From positions 62,001-126,000 of the forward strand of contig CASEOS010000004.1 in the NCBI GenBank assembly GCA_949289635.1: a stretch of DNA of 64,000 nt. Reading direction: 5' to 3'. A program made the position numbers and the translations under genes. A model generated the notes under the pieces. The model saw only the letters and a list, made by a program, of their open reading frames with translations. It made no database searches and had not been told where the DNA came from. Source of the DNA: an uncultured Eubacteriales bacterium (GTDB taxonomy: Bacteria; Bacillota; Clostridia; TANB77; CAG-508). Positions 43,937-52,436 of the stretch are shown piece after piece (position 1 is the first letter of the stretch; each line of letters begins with the position of its first letter).

Positions 43937-43999
43937 AAAAAATCCACTCTTTGCAAACAATATGTGTAAAACATATTTGCAAGGAGTGGGATTTTTTTG
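43937..43999 (+). promoter_or_regulatory. Long terminator-like hairpin overlapping the start of the giant glucan synthase-like gene
   Basis: The arms pair from 43937 inward to ATATGT (43960-43965) and out again through ACATAT (43971-43976) to the T-run at 43992-43998. The 3' arm contains the AAGGAG Shine-Dalgarno (43981-43986), and the T-run contains the TTG start codon (43997). Confidence 0.65.
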
Positions 44000-46900
44000 A
44001 AAACAAATAAAATATTAAAAATTGATGGAACCATACTAGATAAAGAGCAATTAGAAAAGCATTTACAAAAAAATGCATCAAATCATAATTTAAGAAATAA
44101 ACCTTCTAAAGAAACTTATCCAATTCCTCAATTAGTCGAAAATTATGAAACCATAAAAATAGTATATCAGTTATTAAATGAACATGTAAAATTAGGAATT
44201 ACAACACATCCAGCAGGAGAATGGCTATTAGATAACTTCTATATCATAGAAGAAACAGTCCAACAAATCCAAAAAGAATTAACACTAAAAAAGTATATGA
44301 ACTTTTTAGGAATTGCGAATGGAAAATACAAAGGATTTGCCAGAATATATGTATTAGCAGCAGAAATTGTAGCATATACAGATAATAAAATTCAGAAAGA
44401 AGATTTAGAAGATTACCTGTTAAGTTATCAAGAAAAGAAGACATTAAGTATGGAAGAAATTTGGAATATTGGTTTGTTTCTTCAAATAGCAATTATTGAG
44501 AATATTACAGAAATTTGTGAAAAAATATATAGTAGCCAAATACAAAAAATGAAAGCAGAAAATATCGTACGAAGACTAATTGAAACAACTCAAGGAAATA
44601 AAAAAAATCATATATATCATGTAAAAAATATAAAAAAAGATATGTTACAAGATGTTAAATATCCATTTATTGAGCATATGTCATATATTTTAAAACAATA
44701 TGGAAAAAGGGGATATCGCTATTTAAAAGTATTAGATGAAATCATAGAAATGACGGGAACAACCGTGCAAGAAGTAATTAAAAAAGAACATTTTGATATT
44801 GCTGTAAAAAAAGTATCAATTGGAAATAGTATTACAAGTATCAAGACAATACAAAGAATTAATTTTTTAGAAATTTTTGAAAAAATAAATGGTGTAGAAG
44901 AAATTTTAAAACAAGACCCAGCAGATGTATATTCTAAAATGGATAATATGACAAAAGAAAGTTATAGAAACATTATTAAAGAAATATCAAGGAAAACAAA
45001 GATATCAGAAATGTATATAGCCAAAAAAATTTTACAATTGGCAAAAGAGAATAAAAATAAAGGGAAAAAATCACACATAGGATATTATATTCTTGATAAA
45101 GGAATGGAAAAAGTTTATCAGGAATTACAATGTAAAGTACCAAGACAAATGACAGAAAAAAACAAACAAAAACTATATATCGCAACCAATATTGTTTTAT
45201 CAATTGTATTATCACTTGTATTTAGTAGTATTTTAAATCTATATATTAAAAATACAGAAATATATATATTTAGTTTTCTTATTTTACTCATTCCGTCATC
45301 AGAAATGGTAACACAAATTATACAATATATCTTAAGTAAAATCGTAAAACCAAAACCAATTCCCAAAATAGATTTTTCGAAAGGAATTGATAAAGAAAAT
45401 GCCTGTATGGTAGTTATCCCAACGATTTTAAAAAACAAAGAAAAAGTAAAAGAACTTCTTCGTAAATTGGAAGTGTATTATATTGCTAATCAATCGAAAA
45501 ATCTATATTTTACTTTATTAGGTGACTGTTCAGAAAGTAGTACAAAAGAAGAACAATTTGATAATGAAGTGATGGAAACAGGAATACAATTAGTAGAAAA
45601 ATTAAATAAAAAATATGTAACAGAAAATGAATTTCCTATTTTTCATTTTATATACAGAAAAAGAGAATGGAATGAAAAAGAGAACTGTTATTTAGGCTGG
45701 GAAAGAAAAAGAGGAATGCTAACACAATTTAATGAATATCTGTTAGGAAACGAAGAAAATCCATTTCGTACCACTACCATAGAAGAATACAAAGACTGCA
45801 TTCCTAAAATACAATATGTGATTACATTAGATGCAGATACAGATTTGATTCTAAATTCTGCATCTGAATTGGTAGGTGCCATGGCACATATTTTGAATAA
45901 ACCAGTCATAGATGAAGAAAAAAATATTGTTATAGAAGGATATGGGATAATTCAACCTAGAATTGGAATTAACTTAGATATTTCCTATAAAACCATATTC
46001 ACACAAATATTTGCAGGCACAGGAGGAATTGATTCTTATACAAATGCGATTTCTGACTTATATCAAGATAACTTTGGAGAAGGGATTTTTACGGGAAAAG
46101 GAATTTATGATGTAAAGGTATTTTCAAAAGTATTAAAAAATGCAATACCAGAAAATACTGTGTTAAGTCATGATTTACTAGAAGGATGTTATTTACGTTG
46201 TGGATTAGCAACAGATATTATGCTAATGGATGGATATCCTTGTAAATATAATAGTTTTATGAATCGATTATCTAGATGGATAAGAGGAGATTGGCAGATT
46301 ATTAGTTGGTTAAAAAGAAAGGTAAATAGCAAAATAGGAGAGAGACAAAATCCACTAAATTGTCTTTCAAAATATAAAATCTTGGATAATTTAAGAAGAA
46401 GTTTAATAGAATTTATGGTTATTATTTCTTTTCTTTTGTTTGTTGTATTAGGAAAAGTATATCATTTTGAAACATATCCATTTATAGTGATAAGTCTCAT
46501 TGCAATTGTTATGCCATATATATTAGAACTCTTTAATACCATGTTGGTAAAAAAAGAAGGGGAGCATAAGCAAAAGAAATTTTCTCCTAGAATATCTGGA
46601 TATAAAGGAATTGGATTAAGAATTTTGATAACTATAGGAGTGTTACCATATAAAGCATATATTTCCTTTATAGCCATAGTAAAAACATTGTATCGAAAAT
46701 GGATTAGCCACAAAAAATTATTAGAATGGATGACATCTGAAGAAGCGGAAAAACAAGCCAAGAATAATGTAATATCTTATATAAGACAAATGTGGTTTAA
46801 TATTGCTTTAGGAATTTTGAGTTTAGGACTTGCGATAACTAACAAAAATTCTGGAAATTTTATTATTCAGACCATATTAGGTACTTTATGGATTTTTGCA

Positions 46901-49900
46901 CCTTTTGTTATGTGGTATATCAGCAAAGATAAAAAAGAAGTAAAAGCAATTGAAAAATTAAATAAAACAGAAATAAAATATGTCTTGGAAATCGGAAGAA
47001 AAACATGGCAATTCTTTAAACAATATATCACTAAGGAAAACAATTATCTAATGCCAGATAATTATCAAGAAGATAGAAAACAAAAAGTTGTTGCAAGAAC
47101 ATCTTCTACCAATATAGGTTTATCCATATTGGCAATCATTTCAAGTTATGATTTACAATATGAAACTTTACCAGATATGATTCATTTATTGTACAAAGTT
47201 CTAACTTCAGTCGATAGTCTACAAAAATGGAATGGACATTTATACAATTGGTATGATATCAAAACAAAAGAACCATTAAAACCAAGATATATTTCAACAG
47301 TGGATAGTGGAAATTTCGTAGGATATTTGTATGTAACAAAAGCCTTTTTGAATGAAATAATAGAAACAAAAAGGAAAATAGATATCACAAATGAAGAAAA
47401 AAATATAAAAATACGAAATCAAATACAAGAAATGCTAGAAATCATTGAAAGAATGATTAAAAAGACAGACTTTACCTATTTATATAGTCAAGAACATCAA
47501 ATTTTTTCAATCGGATATAATATTGAAGAAAATAAACTAACAGACTCATATTATGATTTACTTGCATCAGAAGCAAGACAAGCAAGTTTAGTGGCTATTG
47601 CCAAAAAAGATATTTCATTAAAACACTGGAATCATTTAAGTAGAACCTTGACTATTTTGGGGAAATATAAAGGACTAATCTCTTGGTCAGGAACGGCATT
47701 TGAGTATTTAATGCCTAATATCAATATTCCCAAATATAAAGGTAGTTTATTAGATGAATCTTGCAAATTTATGATAATGAGTCAAATGAAATATGCAAAA
47801 GAAATGGATTTACCATTTGGAGTATCAGAATCTGCATTTAATTTAAAAGATTTGCAATCTAATTATCAATATAAGGCATTTGGAATTCCATGGTTAGGAC
47901 TAAAAAGAGGGTTAGCCGATGAAATAGTAGTATCTGCTTATGCTAGTATATTGGCCATTACAGATATTCCAAAAGAAGTCATTAAAAATTTAAAGATATT
48001 AGAGCAATATGGTATGTATAACCAATATGGATTTTATGAGTCAATAGATTTTACTCCAGAAAGAGTCAGAAAAGGAAAACAAGCAGAAGTTGTCAAAACA
48101 TATATGGCACATCATCAAGGATTAATTTTATTATCAATTAATAACTTAATCAATCAATTGATTTTGCAAAAACGATTTACGGAAAACCCTGAAATACAGG
48201 CAGTTACTATCTTGCTTCAAGAAACCATGCCAGAAAAAGCAATTATTACAAAAGAAGATAAAGAAAAGGTAGAAAAATTAAAATATAAAGATTATGAAGA
48301 TTATATTGTACAAACATATACCAAAATAGATGGAAGATTAATCTCAGGGAATGTAATTTCTAATGAAAATTATATGGTAGCAATGAACCAAAAAGGGGAA
48401 GGGATAAGTAAATACAAAAATATATATGTTAATTATTTTAAACGTACAGATGATAATACACAAGGAATCCTATTTTATATAAAAAGTATAAAGAATAAAC
48501 AAATAATTAGTTCGAGTTATTCACAAAATATAAAAAAAGAAAATCAATATCAAATTCGATTTATGCCAGATAAAAATGAACAAGAGATAATCAGTGGAAA
48601 TATAAAAGCAACAATCAAAACAACCATTACCTCAAACGAACCAGTAGAATTAAGAAGAGTAGTATTAGAGAATTCTGGAAATGAAGAAGAAATTATAGAA
48701 TTAACAGGATATTTTGAACCAATTTTAGGACCAAAGGAACAATATTATGCTCATCCTGCATTTAATAATCTATTTTTAGTATATGAGTATAATGAAAAAA
48801 ATGAAGCCATCATTGTTAAAAGAAAAAAAAGAGAATTAGCTGAAAAAGAAGTTTATTTAGCAACAACATTACATGCCAGTTATGAAAATAAAATTGGTGA
48901 TTTAGAATATGAAATAGAAGAAGAAAAATTTATAGGAAGAGGAAACTTGGGAATACCTCAAATGGTCAAAGATTCTTTGCCATTTTCTAAAAAAGTGGGT
49001 CTTATAACAGAGCCAGTTGTAGCTATGAAAAGAACAATTAAAATAAAGAGCCAGGAAAAAGTTGTGGTTGATTTTATATTATCTGTAGGAGAGGAAAAAG
49101 AACAAGTTATACAAAATTTAGAAAAATATATATCTTTTGAAAACGTAAAAAATGAATTTGCATTGTCAAAAGCAAGAGTAGAAGCAGAAACCAGATATTT
49201 AAATATAAAAGGAAAAGATATTAAAATGTATCAAAAACTGTTATCTTATATTATTTTTGATAATTCCGTGAAAAGTGTAGAAAAAGAAAAAATTAATCAT
49301 ATACAAACTTATAAACAAAGTGATTTATGGAAATATGGAATATCAGGAGATTTACCAATTATATTGGTAAAAATGAAAAATGCAAATGATGTACAAGGGC
49401 TAAAAGAAGTATTAAAAGCGTATGAGTATTTTAGAACCAAAAATGTAGAAACAGAAATTGTTATTATGGATGAAGAAAAATATAGTTATGAAAATTATCT
49501 AAGAGAAGAAATAGATTCTACGATATTAAACCAACATATGGGATATTTAAAAAATATAAAGGCAGGTATTTTTATATTAAATGAAGAGGAAATGGATAAA
49601 CAAGATATCACATTTTTAGAATTTATATCAGTTATTACAATTGATTGTGCAAAAGGAAATCTAGAAAATAATCTAAAAGAAATAGAAGAAAATTATTTAG
49701 AAAATTATAAAGAAATTAGTGAAGAAGAAAATATCGATCAATTTGTTGAAGAAAATACAGAAGATATCAATATTTTGAAAGATACAGAAAAATTAAAATA
49801 TTATAATGAATATGGAGCTTTTTCAGAAGATGGAAAAGAATATTGGATATGTGTCGATAAAGAAAAACGCTTACCAAGTGTGTGGTCACATATTATGGCA

Positions 49901-52207
49901 AATGAAAAATTTGGTACGATTGTTACAGAAAATATGGGAGGATATAGTTGGTATAAAAATAGTCGATTAAATCGATTGACTAGTTGGAATAATCATCCAA
50001 GTTTCGATATTCCATCAGAGGTTATCTATATAAAAGACATGGATACAAGGAAAAGTTGGTCTTTAGGATTAAATCCAATGCCAGATAATCGAAACTATAA
50101 TGTTATTTATGGTTTTGGTTATTGCAAATATATCCACAGCAATTTAGGAATTGAGCAAGAATTAGAAATGTTTGTTCCAAGAGAAGATAGTTGTAAAATT
50201 GGTATCTTACATTTAAGTAATAAAACACCAAATCGAAAGCATTTAAAGTTATATTATTATATCAAACCAGTTATTGGAGAAGATGAAATTAAAACATCTG
50301 GAAATATAAATATTCGATTTGATAGAAATAGTAATACTGTACTAGCATATAATTTATATGCTAGTGAAATAGATAAAACCAAACTATATATATCATCTAG
50401 TGAAAAAATAAAAAGCTATACAGGAGATAAAAAATTTTTCTTAGGAAAAAATGGATTATCCAACCCAGATGGTATCAAAAAACTCAAGTTGAATAATAGT
50501 AATGCACTAGGACGTGATACTTGCATGGTATTAGAAATTGAAGTAGAAATCGAAAGCTTTTCAAACAAAGAAATTTCTTTTGTTTTAGGAGCAGAAGAAA
50601 CCATGATTGATTGTAAAAATATAGCATATAAATATAGTAAATTACAGAATTGTAGGCAAGAATTAGAACGTGTAAAAAATGATTGGAGAGATTTATTAGG
50701 AAAACTTCAAATATATACCCCATTAGAATCAACGAATATTTTATTAAATGGTTGGTGTATTTATCAGACATTAGAAAGCAGGCTTTTAGGAAGAAGTGGC
50801 TATTATCAATCAGGAGGTGCTTTTGGATTTAGAGATCAATTGCAAGATACGATTGCTTTAAAATATATTTCACCAGAAATTTTAAAACAGCAAATTATCA
50901 AGCATAGTAAACATCAATTTGAGGAAGGAGATGTAGAACATTGGTGGCATGAAGAAACGGGGAGAGGAATTCGTACAAGATTTTCAGATGATTTGCTATG
51001 GTTACCATATCTGGTATTACAATATATTCACTTTACAGGAAATACTAGCATTTTAGATATAGAAACACCATACTTAAAAGGAGCAATCTTAGAAGAAGGT
51101 GTGGATGAAAGATATGACCAATATCCACAAAGTGAAAAACAAGAAAGTATTTACTGGCATTGTATTAGAGCAATTGAAAAAAGTTTTAACTTTGGAGAAA
51201 ATGGATTGCCGAAAATTGGTAGTGGTGATTGGAATGATGGATTTAGTACAGTAGGAAATAAAGGTAGAGGAGAAAGTGTTTGGTTAGGATTTTTCTTGTA
51301 CAACATTTTAGATGAATTTATTCCCATATGTGAAATGAAGGAATCAAAAGAAGAAAGCAATAAGCAAAAAGAAAGTAGAATTGAAAAATATAAAGAGATA
51401 AAGATACAGCTGAAAAAAGCATTAAATACAAATGGTTGGGATGGTAGATGGTATAAAAGAGCATTTATGGATGATGGAAATGTATTAGGAAGTATGGAAA
51501 ATGATGAATGTAGAATTGATAGTATTGCACAAAGTTGGAGTGTAATATCAAATGCAGGAGATAATGATAAAAAATATATTTCAATGGAAAGCTTAGAAAA
51601 TCATCTAGTAGATAAGGAAAATGGCATTATCAAATTATTAGATCCACCATTTGAAAAAGGACATTTAGAACCAGGATATATTAAAGCATATTTGCCAGGG
51701 GTGAGAGAAAATGGAGGACAGTATACACATGCCAGTTGTTGGGCAATTATTGCAGAAGCATTATTAGGATTTGGTGATAAAGCCTTAGAATTTTATCGAA
51801 TGATTAATCCAATCGAACATGCAAGAACGAAAGATGCTAGTAGTAAATATAAAGTAGAACCATATGCCATTGCAGCAGATATTTATGGGGCTGGTAATTT
51901 AGCTGGAAGAGGAGGTTGGACTTGGTATACTGGTTCAAGTAGTTGGTATTATATTGCGGGAATCGAATATATATTAGGTTTAAAAATAGAAAAAGGATAT
52001 TTAACAATAGAACCATGCATTCCAAAAGATTGGAAAGAATATTTCATGAGATATAAATGGAAAGATAGTATTTATAATATCAAAGTGATCAATCAAAATC
52101 AAAAAAATACAGGAGTGGAAAAAGTATTATTAAATGGGGAAGAGGTTGAGAATAAGATTAAATTAGAGGGAAATAATAGAGTGTATCATATTGAAGTTTA
52201 TATGTAA
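43997..52207 (+). CDS. Cyclic beta-1,2-glucan synthase-like membrane enzyme (GT84 / glycoamylase-like / GH94)
   Basis: A 2,736-residue protein with the order of cyclic beta-1,2-glucan synthases. Residues 1-390 are a cytosolic helical region; TM helices lie at about 393-440. The GT84-type transferase (470-770) shows DAD (612-614) and RLSRW (757-761) with WIRGDW. Further TM helices lie at about 803-976. A glycoamylase-like domain (1030-1400: FGVSESAFN, YGFYESIDF, KTYMAHHQG) would do transglycosylation or cyclisation. Residues about 1430-1700 are beta-rich, and a GH94-type phosphorylase domain (1950-2736) carries GSGDWNDG (D2411-D2414). The length matches Cgs/NdvB proteins (about 2,800). The start TTG at 43997 is 10 nt from AAGGAG. 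The product could be cyclic or linear beta-1,2-glucan. Confidence 0.88.
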   Translation: MKTNKILKIDGTILDKEQLEKHLQKNASNHNLRNKPSKETYPIPQLVENYETIKIVYQLLNEHVKLGITTHPAGEWLLDNFYIIEETVQQIQKELTLKKYMNFLGIANGKYKGFARIYVLAAEIVAYTDNKIQKEDLEDYLLSYQEKKTLSMEEIWNIGLFLQIAIIENITEICEKIYSSQIQKMKAENIVRRLIETTQGNKKNHIYHVKNIKKDMLQDVKYPFIEHMSYILKQYGKRGYRYLKVLDEIIEMTGTTVQEVIKKEHFDIAVKKVSIGNSITSIKTIQRINFLEIFEKINGVEEILKQDPADVYSKMDNMTKESYRNIIKEISRKTKISEMYIAKKILQLAKENKNKGKKSHIGYYILDKGMEKVYQELQCKVPRQMTEKNKQKLYIATNIVLSIVLSLVFSSILNLYIKNTEIYIFSFLILLIPSSEMVTQIIQYILSKIVKPKPIPKIDFSKGIDKENACMVVIPTILKNKEKVKELLRKLEVYYIANQSKNLYFTLLGDCSESSTKEEQFDNEVMETGIQLVEKLNKKYVTENEFPIFHFIYRKREWNEKENCYLGWERKRGMLTQFNEYLLGNEENPFRTTTIEEYKDCIPKIQYVITLDADTDLILNSASELVGAMAHILNKPVIDEEKNIVIEGYGIIQPRIGINLDISYKTIFTQIFAGTGGIDSYTNAISDLYQDNFGEGIFTGKGIYDVKVFSKVLKNAIPENTVLSHDLLEGCYLRCGLATDIMLMDGYPCKYNSFMNRLSRWIRGDWQIISWLKRKVNSKIGERQNPLNCLSKYKILDNLRRSLIEFMVIISFLLFVVLGKVYHFETYPFIVISLIAIVMPYILELFNTMLVKKEGEHKQKKFSPRISGYKGIGLRILITIGVLPYKAYISFIAIVKTLYRKWISHKKLLEWMTSEEAEKQAKNNVISYIRQMWFNIALGILSLGLAITNKNSGNFIIQTILGTLWIFAPFVMWYISKDKKEVKAIEKLNKTEIKYVLEIGRKTWQFFKQYITKENNYLMPDNYQEDRKQKVVARTSSTNIGLSILAIISSYDLQYETLPDMIHLLYKVLTSVDSLQKWNGHLYNWYDIKTKEPLKPRYISTVDSGNFVGYLYVTKAFLNEIIETKRKIDITNEEKNIKIRNQIQEMLEIIERMIKKTDFTYLYSQEHQIFSIGYNIEENKLTDSYYDLLASEARQASLVAIAKKDISLKHWNHLSRTLTILGKYKGLISWSGTAFEYLMPNINIPKYKGSLLDESCKFMIMSQMKYAKEMDLPFGVSESAFNLKDLQSNYQYKAFGIPWLGLKRGLADEIVVSAYASILAITDIPKEVIKNLKILEQYGMYNQYGFYESIDFTPERVRKGKQAEVVKTYMAHHQGLILLSINNLINQLILQKRFTENPEIQAVTILLQETMPEKAIITKEDKEKVEKLKYKDYEDYIVQTYTKIDGRLISGNVISNENYMVAMNQKGEGISKYKNIYVNYFKRTDDNTQGILFYIKSIKNKQIISSSYSQNIKKENQYQIRFMPDKNEQEIISGNIKATIKTTITSNEPVELRRVVLENSGNEEEIIELTGYFEPILGPKEQYYAHPAFNNLFLVYEYNEKNEAIIVKRKKRELAEKEVYLATTLHASYENKIGDLEYEIEEEKFIGRGNLGIPQMVKDSLPFSKKVGLITEPVVAMKRTIKIKSQEKVVVDFILSVGEEKEQVIQNLEKYISFENVKNEFALSKARVEAETRYLNIKGKDIKMYQKLLSYIIFDNSVKSVEKEKINHIQTYKQSDLWKYGISGDLPIILVKMKNANDVQGLKEVLKAYEYFRTKNVETEIVIMDEEKYSYENYLREEIDSTILNQHMGYLKNIKAGIFILNEEEMDKQDITFLEFISVITIDCAKGNLENNLKEIEENYLENYKEISEEENIDQFVEENTEDINILKDTEKLKYYNEYGAFSEDGKEYWICVDKEKRLPSVWSHIMANEKFGTIVTENMGGYSWYKNSRLNRLTSWNNHPSFDIPSEVIYIKDMDTRKSWSLGLNPMPDNRNYNVIYGFGYCKYIHSNLGIEQELEMFVPREDSCKIGILHLSNKTPNRKHLKLYYYIKPVIGEDEIKTSGNINIRFDRNSNTVLAYNLYASEIDKTKLYISSSEKIKSYTGDKKFFLGKNGLSNPDGIKKLKLNNSNALGRDTCMVLEIEVEIESFSNKEISFVLGAEETMIDCKNIAYKYSKLQNCRQELERVKNDWRDLLGKLQIYTPLESTNILLNGWCIYQTLESRLLGRSGYYQSGGAFGFRDQLQDTIALKYISPEILKQQIIKHSKHQFEEGDVEHWWHEETGRGIRTRFSDDLLWLPYLVLQYIHFTGNTSILDIETPYLKGAILEEGVDERYDQYPQSEKQESIYWHCIRAIEKSFNFGENGLPKIGSGDWNDGFSTVGNKGRGESVWLGFFLYNILDEFIPICEMKESKEESNKQKESRIEKYKEIKIQLKKALNTNGWDGRWYKRAFMDDGNVLGSMENDECRIDSIAQSWSVISNAGDNDKKYISMESLENHLVDKENGIIKLLDPPFEKGHLEPGYIKAYLPGVRENGGQYTHASCWAIIAEALLGFGDKALEFYRMINPIEHARTKDASSKYKVEPYAIAADIYGAGNLAGRGGWTWYTGSSSWYYIAGIEYILGLKIEKGYLTIEPCIPKDWKEYFMRYKWKDSIYNIKVINQNQKNTGVEKVLLNGEEVENKIKLEGNNRVYHIEVYM

Positions 52208-52232
52208 AAATAATCCAATAAACAAAATCATA

Positions 52233-52275
52233 AAAAGACATAGAATTCTTTTTCAAGAGTTCTGTGTCTTTTAAA
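52233..52275 (+). terminator. Terminator of the glucan synthase-like gene
   Basis: A 17-bp stem (52233-52249 with 52256-52272, two G-U pairs) ending in T. Confidence 0.8.
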
Positions 52276-52375
52276 GTGATGTAAATAGATAAGTATTGGT
52301 AATTTACTAATGCTTTTGGATGATAAAGAAATGTACGCAAATATAAAAACAAAAGAAATAAATCTGTTTAAATAA

Positions 52376-52404
52376 TTGAAATATATGTAAAATAGTGGTA
52401 AAAT
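52376..52404 (+). promoter_or_regulatory. Promoter of the NKDWYI gene pair
   Basis: TTGAAA (52376-52381), a 17-nt spacer and TAAAAT (52399-52404). Confidence 0.65.
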
Positions 52405-52436
52405 ATTTATGTAAATTAAACAAAGGGGAATTTATA

